DNA from: Ophiodon elongatus
Taxonomy: Eukaryota > Chordata > Actinopteri > Perciformes > Hexagrammidae
Assembly (NCBI GenBank): GCA_016806645.1
Contig: JACSYO010002134.1
Location: 1,909,988-1,973,987, forward strand
DNA length: 64,000 nt
Direction of reading: 5' to 3'
Of the stretch, positions 1 to 13,800 are shown piece after piece (within the stretch, counting starts at the first letter, position 1; every line of letters starts with the position of its first letter). The position numbers and the translations under genes were made by a program. The notes under the pieces were generated by a model that was given only the letters and a program-made list of their open reading frames with translations, did no database searches and was not told where the DNA came from.

Positions 1-307
1 TCTATCTTATATCAACAAAAAATAAACAGTTTATACGGTTATATAAAACCATATACACGACAGGATATGACAAAGTTTGGCCAAGGTCTAAACTTCAAAA
101 TAAAAGTTGCTCACTAATCAACTAATCATTATTCTGGCAAAAATTGTTAGACACCTGATTCCCAACTAAATTGAAAGTTACACATGATCACAAGTTGTAA
201 AAAATAAAAAAAAAATTACATTCCCTAGAAAACCAAGGATATACCCACAGTGTTTTCTTGGACTGTTTCCCATGCATTCATGCACTGTAAAAAACACAAT
301 GTCTTAC

Positions 308-3300
308 CAATGATGAATTCCTTCACTGCTGACTCTCCCTCCTTCGCCTCCTCGTCCACCTCCGTCTTCACTTCGTCAGATTTGGAAGCCCGAGGCTCGT
401 CCCCCTCGACCACCTGCCCGTCGGCACTTTCCACTTCATCGTCTTCCACTCTGCTTTTTTTGAGGTCGTCCTTCACCAGGTCCTCTTCTGTGACACGACG
501 TTTGCTGCAAGTGGCCACATCGCCGACTTCCTCAGAGCTGCACATGAGAAGAAAAGGACACGTTGAGCTCCTGAATATTTTACTTTATTCAATTTTGTTT
601 AATTTGCTCTTTTAACTGACTTATGTGATGAATAAGGATGAACACAATATTGAGACAGTTATCTTTGTCCAGTGTTCTATTCTGGGACAGAAATGATAGC
701 ATAAAACTGTGATTGGCAAAGAATACCTCTCCTGTGGCAGGAGAGAGGTCGTGCAGATATCTGCGATGATACTTGGGGCCTTTTCCGATTTTGACGACTC
801 TTCTGCCTCCCCTTTATGCTTTCTCTTCCCATCATCCTCCACTTTTCCAGCCCCTTCTTCCGCCTTCTCCTCCTCCGCCTCTGACTCTGAGTCGTCAAAT
901 ACCCCCCCCTCCGCTTCCTCCTCTGTCTCCTTGGTAGCCTTCCTCCTGTCCTCTGACTGGGCGGCAGAGGTGTGTGGTCCGTCCAGGATCAGCTCCGCCG
1001 ACTCCTGTCTTCTTCCCCCACTTCCCCTCTCCTCCCCCTTCTGACTGTCAGCCTCGGCCCTTCCATGGGAATGCTCAGTGTTCTGCCTGTTGAGCTTTTC
1101 CACCTGCTCCTGCAGCACAGGCTCATTCTGCGTGGAAGTGTCTGACATGGGGAAAAAACAAAGCAAATAAGCGATGTTTGGCACTCGGCATGGACGTTTT
1201 TCTGCTATTACATTAAAACTCCCAAACGGTTGTTTTCAATGTGTTTTGAAAATTGATGGCATATATACCATTCACTCATGCTATATACTAGTATATATTT
1301 CATGCAATAGTTTTAAGCTCACCAGGGGCTCAAGAGGTTAAAGATGTTTGCCAAATTGAATTCATAAACAGTGTCACCATTGCATACTTTGTCCACTAGA
1401 GAGCACTGACAAGTTGATTTCCACACTGTAAAATGTCCCACTACTACTGCTGATATATTACTAGATTTTTAAACTTCCAAATATCAATATCTAAATTGGT
1501 TATAGTCCATGTCTATTCCAGCAGATCGTCAAAGGATAAAGATGCTGTGGACATCCCTGTATAAACTCAGGTGATTGGAGGTAGAGTGTAGTTTCCTGTT
1601 TGAGCCTACCCGACGTGTCCGCAGGTTTCCTCTTCTTCTGGGCCTTCAGGCCCTTCAGGCTCAGCTTGGCTTTATCCTTGTCATCCTTTGCCTGGTGGCA
1701 GAAAGAAGAAACAAAGATCAAGCATGAGACAACAGAGCTACAACGCGACAGATATGGACAAAATTTTAAACAGGTTTAAAAATCCAAACCCTTATATTTT
1801 GAGTCTGATTTCTGTCGGGAACAGCGTAGTCATATGTGTTTTCATTAGCACATTAGTCAGACAGCAAGCCAACGTGTTTGTTAACGGTGCTGCGGTGGAT
1901 GCCTCTCCCAGGAGAAAGATCGAAGGTCAAATATTATCTATAGCAGACGACATGCCGCACAACACAGGAAACCGCTATATTCCTACATATACTATACAGT
2001 GATTAAAAAACATAACATAATGGCAGTATCCATGCATGACACTTTACAAGATGGCAGAAAAGATGTTCAGGTGATCCCTGCAGCAGTTTCTCTGTCAATT
2101 AACGTCTGACAGGGTGTCTGTTCATGTCATAAATCTGTTTGCGTAACCACATCCCATAAAAACAGTCAAGCGCGTGAGATATTCCAACTCGCACACAAAC
2201 ACACATGGATATCCTCCAAAGACAAGGCAGTAAAAGCGATGCACACTATGCTATGCACATGCTCCAAGAGACTAAGAAGAACAAACATGCACACTGTGAT
2301 GCAGACTCGCTGTGGCTTCAGGAGCAGCCACACTAAACTGATAAAGACAAAGTTTGGATAAGATAACCAGACTCTAATCATTTACACCTCAGAGACAAAT
2401 GACAATCCCTGGACAAGGGAAAATTACTTAACATTACACAGAATGACATGTTGAAGTACAGCAGAGCTAATAATAGATGGGTATACAGCCATATCAGAAC
2501 AATGAGGAATGACTGGCAGCTCGATATGCAAAGAAGGAACCTAAAAGCATTGTTTAAAGATTCACTTCATGTATTTTACAGGCAAAATGTTCAGGTTTTA
2601 GAGCCAGCTATTTATTATGTCGCCGCAAACAGGTCACATATCATCAAGAGGCTTTGCAACCTTTCGAACAGCACTTAATGCATCTGTCGCTATGATCAAA
2701 ATGCAATTAGACCTCTCACTATGTCAACATTGGTGACACAGCACACACTAATAGAACCACTGTGAGAACGTTGCGCTGCACCTTCCTCAAAGTGCTCTAT
2801 GTTGGGGATGAGAACAGAACACGAGATGGAAAAACACTGGATTTTGAGAACACGTCTCGCTGGAAAACCTCGCTTGTGTTGTTGTTCAATCGCTCACCTT
2901 CTTGTTCGCCTTCTTTTCAGGCTGTTTGAACAGCAGCTCCACCAGCCTGGAGCTCTTCACTACCTCCCCGATGAAGCTGATCACCTGCTGGGTGCCCTCC
3001 ACAAGCCTCTCCACCCCGTCCAGCCTGCGCCCCTGACTCTCCATCTGCTCACTGGCCCTCTCAACGACCCCATGCAGATGCCTGCACCCCGCCTGAACCC
3101 CGGACCCGCGTCTCCCCCCCTGGCCCTCTTCGTGCATCGATGCCAGGTCCCGACCTATGCCCCTGATGTCCAGGGACAGGCCATCTAGCCGGGTCAAGAC
3201 GGTCTGCTGCATGCTGAGCAAGCGCTCCATCTGAGAGCTCAGCGAGTCCATTCGGCTCTCCACGCAGCGCAGGGCGGCATCGTGAGGGGAGGGAGGCAAC

Positions 3301-6300
3301 GGCGAAGAGGCCTGGGACTTGTCTGATCCATTAAGTGAGAGCTTCCTTCCGCCAGTCTTCTGGCCATGAAGAGGATTTCGGTCATAGACTTTGGCTAAAG
3401 AGTTGACAAGGCTGGCGCTCATGGCTGATATAAAGCAGGGCTCCTCACAAACACACAAAAAAAACGTTTCACTCACTAATCAAGTCCGTTCACTTTCACG
3501 CAGGCTCGATGGAAACGGCAACAAAAAACATAATACCGGACAAAGGTAGGAAGAAGAAAAAGAAGTGGAGGGAGAACGGAGCTCTCTCCCTCAACACTGC
3601 ACCACTGAGTTGAGTTTTAAGAATAGCAAATGGCTGTACTCCAAATTAAAGCGCAGCCCCCCGCGGACGTCAGGGACTGTAAGTGGCCAGTGATAAGAGC
3701 TGAGGGCTCTGGTGTGCAGTCGAGGATTGATGTGGGTTAGGGGGAGATGCTGGAGAGGATCGCTATGTGACATTTGAGACACTTTAAAAGCCCTTCAGGC
3801 AGGTGACAGAATCCCAAGAATCTGGGACTGAAATATGACGCCATTAAAAAGTAAGACAAACAAATAAAAATGAACAGCCAATAAAAAAAAGAACAGAAGA
3901 GCCCTGGATCTTATGATTAAGGACCGGTGCAGATGTATTATTATGAGTACGCAGTATATTGTGCAAAAGAAAACATGGATCTTGTTTCCAGATTCTATAA
4001 GGGAGTTTATGCTTTTCACATCGTTCCATAATAGGAAGTGGGGTGACAGGTGTGAGCGTGTGCAAGGCCCCGAAAACTTTATTAACCACTTGAACCTCTG
4101 TTAAAGATGCAAGCATTGTGGGTATTTCTGTACCTCCTCAAATGCCACGCAGTTCTCATAACTGATTTGTTGGGGTGCCAGCAGAACGTTGCATAATTGC
4201 CACAAATTGCCAAATTCAAGACTTTCTCGGGAAAAAAAATCATTTTTGTTACTCTTGTTATTAATGCTACGAAAATGCATTCTAGTAATTCTTCTTTATT
4301 ATACTACTGATTACAGCCTTTTTTCATGCACAAATGTAATCTGTATACTTGCTACCAAGTTACCAAATCATCTTTTTCTCCTTTATTTGACAAAGAACGA
4401 TGTAGAAATGGGGGGGGGGGGAAAGAGTGATGTACGGAATGCAACAAAGGTCCCAAGGTTGGAATCAAACCCGGGACGTTGCAGTACGGCATGCGCTGTA
4501 ACCACTCAGCTATCGAGACGCCACATGTTGTATTTCAATACAAATAACCTTTTGTGGAAAGAAAAAAGGGAGCGCAATTAATCTGAAAAAGACGGTTTTC
4601 ACTTCGACATCTTTGCAAAGAGGAAATGTTGATATAAGGTCTATTTGAAAATGAATTGTTTTTGCATTTGCAGTCAGAATGAGCCTTCAACATTCCCAAT
4701 ATAGTCGGTGCAACGTGAGAGACAAGACAACGGAAGAAAAGAGGAAACAGGTGATGCCACTGACACCTAAGAGCTGTTGTTACAGAGAGGCTAGTGGGAG
4801 AGAAAACTGACTTGCACATGTGTTATTGCCAAGAATTAACAGGGACAAACTGACACAAATACACATGGACACTGAGGTTCGTGCACATGAACCGACACAA
4901 GCCGCTGGCACTTATTGAGACGTGCCTGACTGTGTTCATTGGCCTCAAGCTTTTTCAAGTCTCAGCGCGGTGGTATCTGGAGTGGGCAGGGGTGACAAAG
5001 CGCCAGCGCTTATATACTGCCACCCATCTGTCAGCGCTGGAAAACGCTGACCTATACCCCGTCCCTCTCACTGTTCCCAGTACACACAGCTCATCAGCTG
5101 GCAAGTTTAACACTCGTATCCCCGTTTCCTATTTACCAGCTGAGGTGAGAATGAAAGAGGACACTGTGCACACAGAGCACAGTGCATTGTGTGGAAACAC
5201 ACCGAACGGACAAAGGAGATCACTGATCAGGGAGAGCTTTCGCACTAACCTGGTTTGAAGACTTTAATACAATGTCTTTGCTTTTCAGAGCTTGGCATAT
5301 CGCGGCGCAGTTCCTAGATACTGCAGCTACCAAGGGATTTAAAGGGCCACTTCACCTCAAATTAGTCTCAAACAATGTATTCAACAGGACGGACACATGT
5401 CTTTCCAAATACATACATCAGTTTCCAGCCATTATACACAGACACCATTGTGATCCGATTTACTAAAAATCGGTGAAGCTAACCAAACAGATTAACACCT
5501 AAAGCAGCATTAATTGACTTTTTTGGCCCCTTGGGGGTGCTGAACTAGCTATAAACACAACATAGTATTACCTTGTAAAATGTGCATTACAACATATAAC
5601 AAATATTGACCAAAGCAGCTTTAAAACCTGTATTTATTTATTTAATCCCTGTGCCAAGAGGATGTGGTTTAAAGTCATAATGCACTCATGGGTGTGCCAT
5701 ATGAATAACAATGAACTCAGTGAGGGAACCGTCATTCCCTGTTGCTCATCTGTTATTTTTCTCATATCGGTCTCGCCACGACCACAAGATGTTTTGAAAA
5801 CGTGACAGATGGCCAATACAATTAAAGACAGATTTTTTTGCATGATCCAGCAAAATAGGCGCTTTGAAGAGCGAAGGGTAAGAAGAGCAGGGTGACGGTT
5901 GATTGGTCTGGTGTTGAGAGCAGTGGGAGGTTTAACTGTCCCCCCTTTGAACAAATCTCTGAAAAGGTTACAGCGTAAGATGAGAGCCAGCGTGGTATAG
6001 GAGCACTGTTTAGGAATGAGAGTGACGCGGCCTCGCCACTCTCACCACACATATAGAGTTACTCAGCAGAAAGACACAGACAATACATAATGCTTATTCT
6101 AGTGCCACAGACGGTCCAGTAATCCAACGTCGCTGCAGTGCAACGGGCTGGACAACATGAATGCAGCAAGCTTTAGCTCAGAGCCGCGATAATAGACTGT
6201 AGACAAATGCGTGCCTCACACACAATACTTCCTACCCCTCTGCTTGCCACGCCCTCGCTTGGACCACACCCAACTCGGCCTTCATTTTGATCTCAATTAC

Positions 6301-6378
6301 ACACCTGTGTCGTTCGTACATAGTTTCTGCTTCTTGCACGTTTGCGACGCTATCCCAATGACAAAATCTGGTAAAGTA

Positions 6379-6436
<58 letters not shown>

Positions 6437-9400
6437 GTTAAAACAATACCAGTGCTGGAAAATATCAATTCCAATCTATAATTATGTACGTTCACTCACA
6501 GAATTAGTGCCTTTTTTTAAATTGACCAAATTTCATCTTTTGGGGGTACTGTATACTTTGAAGGGTGTGCTTAGTAATAGACGAGACCTTTTGGTCTCTG
6601 ACAACAGCTCAGAGACAGCTCTCTGATCACTGGCATGTTCCAGGGCCCTGGTCCAGCTCTGGTGTCCCTGAATCATCCCAGGCCCCCCCCCCTCTCCCCC
6701 CCAACCTAAACAGCATCCCACCATCATGACTCACCCACGCAGAATTACTGAGACCAAAACTAATTGCATTCAAATGACTGCATTCAAAGGGCCCTTGACA
6801 ACTTGTAAAGCCTCTCTCTCCAAGTTCACTGTCAGCGGGTTCCCTTGAGCGGCCAACCAAGTGCCAAATACTCATTGGTATATGCGCTTTAACATGTGAT
6901 TGTCCACTGTATATTCTTTGTTTTATGCTTTATGTTTTCTAGCAGCACTTGTATTATAGTTCTTAACAACAGGCTGCTAAGCAGAAACAATATCCTTTTG
7001 GTCGACAGACATTTTGACTTGTGAATATTGGAAGAACACAGGGGAAACTAATTTTGTCAACGGTGCGTCACTAAGTGTCCGAGTCAGCCATGACAGTGAG
7101 CTGGAATGTACGATACCAGCACCCATGGGACGAGCTCAACTCAATGGAATGCAATTATTCATAATGTCACCAATTAAACCTGCGCAACGACAAGCCAGAA
7201 TGTGTACAGTGAAAGAGGTCCATCATGCAATGTGCGGTATCTAGGCGACTTGTGACGTCTGTCCAAATATTCAAACGCCGTGTTTTTATAGCTGCACTAT
7301 GACATGAAATGGAAATATTCAACATGTCTTATTCAGGTCATGTTCAGGTCAGGTCATGACTAGACCTCAATGAAAGTTATATGTTTTTTAACCGTGCTTG
7401 TCGTTGCAACATGCAATATTATTAATGGCATCACTGGAAGGCTTTTTGAAGGGTTGAGGAGGTAATTTAAAATGTCTCTTTTTGTGGCGTATAATTCCTT
7501 TGTGCTTGATGACGGATGTCTGGTGCATACATGACAATGGAAAGAAGGCTACGCAGTATCTCCGTAGCTCCACCTGCTGCTTTTCTATCTGACAAATTTA
7601 CTTGTGTCACCACTGGCTGATGACAGTCTGTACTTTCACAGTTCTGCTGCGGCGATAACATTCGCCCAGCTCCCTCTCTTGAGACCTTGGACGGACACAA
7701 AAAAATTCCTTTAATGGAAAAGAAGTGCTGTATGACATCAGTAAAGTGAGTGTATGTAGGCTGTGTGTGTTTGTGATGGAGGAGTGGGGGGGCTGTAAGA
7801 AATTAGGCCTCTAAATATGTTACATAAGCAACACAAATATGTGCACAGACTCTAAATACGTACAAACCACTCGCCTCGGTTATCGTGAGTTTGCTGCTCG
7901 GTGTCAGCGTTATATAACATGGAGACGACACGGGCGTGGCGGGACCGGTGTTTGAAAGGGGATTCCGGCTAAATGGTGACCTCTGACCTCGTGGAATGAC
8001 TGTCAATCCCACCGCCGCCAAACACACACGCAAACACATACACACGCAAAAATCAGCAGGGCTTAGTGGAGAATTTAGGCAGAGGATCTTATGTCTCCCT
8101 CTGACTCTCAGCGGCACAGTGTCAACACACACTGGTGGTGTAAACTTGCAACTTGATAAAAAATGATATCTAAACCTTTACTTCAACAAGGTAAACAGGC
8201 CCAAGAAATGATTGATACTAACGCTATTAACATGACTTCAATAATTTGTCCTGGAACTATTAAATCTGAAATCACCTGCATGTTCACAAGTAAATAAACT
8301 CTACATCATGTAGAGGCTACACTTATTGAGACAAAAATGTAAACATCAATGTATTCTATATAACGGAGTTTATAACTCAGTGCTATGACTTCAAGATATT
8401 ACACATGGTTGCCTCATCGTGCTACCATTTAGAGTTGGAAATTTTGTTTTATCAGACTACACTGCTGAACACATGCATACTCCTTCTACATGGAAAACCA
8501 AAAACTTAAATTAGACAAATAAAAGATACATGTTGAGATATATGTATACATGAAAATAAATGAGAGAGAAAATCAATGACAATCAGATGAAGAAGTGAAG
8601 AAATTGATCAATTAAACAAATGCATAAATACATTATAGGAATTATCTATTAATGTATTTATGTTATCATTGTTGTTCTCTGTTTATAATTGACTGCATTT
8701 GTTTACCTAAAATAAATTGCATGGGAATTCGGTCAATATGTGTAACATTATTGTTGCATGTTATTTAAGTTGCATTCCTTTATCGCACTATTTATGCTGC
8801 ATACAGTAACGTAACTTTGAATTTAGTAAGTCCAACATGATGTTCCTTGTATAATGGTCCACCTAAGAGAAGTAGCAAAAAACACAAAAATCTAAACATC
8901 TGGTGTGATTTGCAAAAATGTCTGGGGCCATGTAAAGTGTTTATGTTTACATGGAAGATTAAAGAGTAAATGAACTAAAACTTGCAAACTCATCTGCAGG
9001 CTTTATGGTGTTGTAATTCTAAGGAAGGTGCATTACTGTCTTGCTACCACAGGGTGGCAGAAGAGAGCCACCGACCCAGGAGTCCTCTTCCAACACAACA
9101 TCCTGAGGACTACCTGGGGAAATGGGAAGCAACAGGATGGCATTTGGCCATCTGAGTGTCTTGAACCCTGACCTACTAACCCCCAACACACACATGTATC
9201 CACACAAATCCAAATAGTCAATGTTTGCCATGTAAGATCCACAGCACATGGTGTCAGATCATAAACACCACCCGGTGTGACTTCATCATCTGTCCTATAT
9301 GTCCTCCTGCTCTCAGTCACTAGGTTACATCTGCACTCTCCAAGTAAGAAGCCAGACAACGAGCCACTGATTGGCATTCATTTACAAAAATCTATCTCTG

Positions 9401-10802
9401 GCAGAGACCACAAATCTCTTTATATGAGCATTGTTGGAGGGATGCCTCATTTGCTAACTCCAGCAACATCCACACATTAGTAAACACTAGTGCACTGACA
9501 GCTTTGCAAATTTATTTTTTTCGGACTGATCTGATTTTTCTCACTGGAGTTTTATTTACAGACAAAACACATGTTTTATATTTGATTTGTTTTCTGATTC
9601 ACCGTCTGGTATATGTTTATTGTTGGTCTGAAGAACAAAAGGACCAAAAACAACTTTCTTTGTTTATAAAAAATAATTGTCTTTTCTTGAACTCTTATTT
9701 CCCTCAATAACTTTTATCATGGATACAATTAAAGTCAGAGAGAGCTGGAGAGAAGAAACACTTTTTACATCATCTATCATTATTTCCATTTAGTCACGTG
9801 AGGCTGATCATTCCTGAGTGTTGGGTTTGATGAGTCATATTATTTCAGTTCAACCTGAAACATTTAGCCTAATAAATTAATCCCAGTGTGCAAAAGACAC
9901 CATAATCATATTCTGGGTTATTTAATAACGACTTCACAATCAGAATTTCAAAACTTACGGCCGCAAATAATTCATAAATGACAAACGGAATCCGCCGGTA
10001 GAAATCAGTCCTGCGCTTATAAGCAACAGAACACATTATAAATACTCACTGCAGTTTGTTAAACAGGGAAACAGGCTTCAGAGAGAAAACACCTCTACTC
10101 TGGCAGTGATGATAGCTGTGTGTCTTTATTCGTATTAGTACACTGATCATGTGTTCAGACACAAACTCCGTCAAAAGTCTCTCCAGCTGTTGAAGCCGAC
10201 TGACAGCTGATCCAGATGTGATCAGCGGCCACCAACATCAGAAACAGACGACGCTTCGCCCATTTCCATTATTTCCCTGCCATGTTGTCAAAGAGGCAGT
10301 AGCGGCTGTATTCTGTTGTCTGAAACCTGGTATCTGAGACTTGCCGGTTTTTTAACCTTGCTTTATGTTTTTGGACTTCAGATTTTTGCCTGCTTGAGCT
10401 GCTTTTCAAAATTCTACCCTTGTCTGCCTCATGTTTCCGCAAGCTCTTGTGCCTTTTACATGGTGAGTAAATCCCTTAACTTTATCTGCATTTGAGTCCT
10501 ATCTGTTGCTATGCTCTCACCAGCCGTGACAGAATGCATGTTTTATTCCTTGTGTTGCTTTCGTTTGTGGAGATTTCTTATTGGCTCAGTGTACCTGATG
10601 CTAAGTGGAAGACTGTTGTCCAATCCCAGAATTTGTTGTAATACTACAGCATCCAGGAGAAGCATGGCTCTTGGCACACAGAGGATGCGCAGTAACCTTT
10701 TCAACATTGGGAAAAGCATTTGGTTTTTAGATGTACATTAACTTTAATCTAATAATTCAACTTGTGCAATTCACCAAGGGCAATGGCCGGCAAGCATTTG
10801 CA

Positions 10803-10870
<68 letters not shown>

Positions 10871-13800
10871 TGTGTGTGTGTATTGGGCCCCACCATGATG
10901 TATCAGCACTGGGTTATGCAAAAAGCTGAAAGTGGACACCAACCAAGAGGCCAGAGGAGTAGAGGCGAAAACAGCACATTCCCCCGGAGTCCTCATACCA
11001 GAGACACGCACGGGAAGAAACATAGAGCCAGGAGAGCTGAGGATTAAAAGTCTAAGTAAAATGTAGGTTTCCTTTCAACGCATTAAAAAATAAAACTCAT
11101 TGCAAGCCTCCTTTCCTTCAATTCACACAATGTACAGATAGTCATCGTGTGTAACTGATCCATGTACATTAAGGCTCCGTTAAACTGAATGACTGATGAG
11201 TGAGAATTTTTTTAAATGTTTTTTTTAATACTTAAGTCTTAGTCTTTAGGGGTAATTTCATTAAACACCAGTAGGTAGTGAATAAATAAATGTTCAAATA
11301 TTTACATTGACAACAGTGGGAGAAATGTGAGCTAGTCCTGAGTATATTATACATTTAAAAAAAAGTTGTTTGCTAACAGGAATCATTTTAAAGATTTTTA
11401 TGTTTTTTTTGCACATCGATAAGAACCACTTTCCTTTTATGCTTGTCGACAAAAAAAAACGGACAAATCAGGAAAATACCAGTCTTTCTGTTTTTAATCA
11501 ATAACTGAAGGAAATGATTTATGATCTTTCCTCCTTACTTAATGTCCTGCCCGAACATTCAGTTCCAGCAGAAAACACTTCAAATGAAGGACTTGAGAAA
11601 CTGTGTTTTTGACACGCTTGATGTCTGTCAATTGCAAGCTCCAATACAGATAACACGAATGCACACAGTCGCTTCTAAATGGCCGCCTTTGTCTTTTTAA
11701 ATTCTTTAATCCACCACATGAAACCATCACTGGCTCTGTTCCCACGTCCCTCATGTTTGTGTGCTAATTTCGTCTGCGCTATGTGAGTGTGAGAATCTGG
11801 GCCAGGAGAAGCCCTTGTCACGTTAGTCCTGCTCACGCGCATTAACACAAGATACAGATTGCTCTGTACACGCCTCACACAAAGACAATTGTGCGTATAC
11901 TGTACGTCCCTGCTCTGAGACAGGCACGACAGTGAACCTCTCTTCTTCATCGTTAATTATTGTTTCAGTTTGAAGACTAAAAGCTTGTCCACGTTACCAT
12001 TCCACGCAGAGTCGAGCGCATATAAATGACACAAAACTACAAATACAGCTCTGTATTACTGGTATGTGCAAAATTAAAACACAAAATGACCCACTTAAAT
12101 GTAATATTTATTGTGATCTGGATGAGGATGATGATTGGTGAGGCTCCGGACGCAAATAGCGAAGGATATGCAGAAGAGCTCAATCGCATCTCATTCTCAT
12201 GAACCCACAAAGATTCACAGGAACGTGGGCTTTACTTGCTGGTTAACATTTTGCATTTCATTCACCTTGTCTTCCCGCAGGCTGCCGTTTTGTGTCTAAA
12301 CCTGGAGCTGAAGGAGAAAATCCTCCCGGTTTGGCTGAAGATGAGCCCACGTGTACTCGGGTTAGTGGAGCTTCGGCATGAATGAAACATGGCTACAGAA
12401 CTGGAGCTTAAAGTGAGGAAAGTTAATTGAAAGTCAGCCGAGGAACGGGTCCGTTTCAGCACCTTGGACAGAGCTCACTTAAACAGGATTAACCTGTTCT
12501 GCACCCAGGTTTCAAAAGACTTTAATTCAAAGTTCAAACTTGACTTTGGATCCCCCTCAGATCAGCCCGATCTGTTGTATATATCACCGTTTTATTCTCC
12601 TTAACCAACATGACATCACAACATGTTGACACATTTGGACTAAACTGTCCAACGTAGCAGAAACGATAAACAGAGTTATAAATCAAGTGGCATTAAGACC
12701 ACTGTCAGCGGGGACAAGAAGACTACGCGTCTAATAAAATATTATTGAGCCGACACTGAGAGACTTTAACTGCTCAAAGCACCACTGCTCTCTGCTTTAT
12801 GAGGCGTCAATTACACATGTCTCCTGCTGAATTATGTTTACATGATGAACTGGTTTATACTGAACATAGTGTGTGTAGCCTCGAGGCCAAGGCTCATGTG
12901 AATGGAGTGCCATTGAACATAATTTAGATGTCACTGCTGGTGACAAGTGTGACGCATGTACGATGACGTTTTGTTTTCCACTGGCTGTCACGCTAGCAAC
13001 AGATGGACGCTTCACTTGCCAAAGAAGTTATTGTTGTTGCATTGCTTTGTCAAAGCAATGCGTTCACTTCACTTCAGCAGCTCAACCCAACGGCAGAAAT
13101 GATACGGATCCCAGGGGATACATCAGCTGATTAGTTTTACTACCAGTATACAGTAAACTCCTGAAAAACAGCTGTAGTCCGGCCACACAGACCAGATTAG
13201 TCTGTAATGCTCTACTTGATCCAGGGGAAGACCGGTTCTGAAAGATGGTAGCCTGTTTACATTTCCAGAAACGCAAATCTTCTTCTCAGAGTGAAAGCAG
13301 AAACCAGGCCACCCGCAGATAACACCAGCACTGCTGAGCTCAGATTGTCCTGGGTCTTCTTTCCAAAGTCAAAGATATGATGATCAAGCCACCCACGTGC
13401 AATGTGTCCAGCTACTGCTCTGCTCCACCAGGCAGATCAAAGTATGGAGGTGTAACTGCAGCAAAGCAAATCATATTTTCACTGTGCTGTGATTTAGAAA
13501 GTAGTCAGATTGTGTATACATCTTCCAATGCTTCCGGTCCTCTACATCTGTTAATTTATTACTAATAAAAAACGTTTTCCGGGTTTTTAATTCTGCCCTT
13601 CACTCCAGTGTAAAAAAAAAAAGACGAGGCCTGATCTGACGAGCATGTTGACACGTTCTGTATCGAAAAGCACATCTTTGTTGGCAACCACCAGTTTCTT
13701 TTAAATTCAGTGTAATATTTCAAAATACTGAAAGTGTGCAAAAAAATGCCTGTAGTTGTAATGTTAAGAACTCTGGATCAAGATCCAGGGGCCTCTGTGG

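Noticed and set aside
2799..3188. Plus-strand open frame of 129 codons
   Set aside because: It is the complement of the mylk4 coiled-coil exon, whose splice phases and homology fit the minus strand.
4395..4523. A functional tRNA gene
   Set aside because: The A and B boxes are present but the cloverleaf arms do not pair well and a SINE tail follows.
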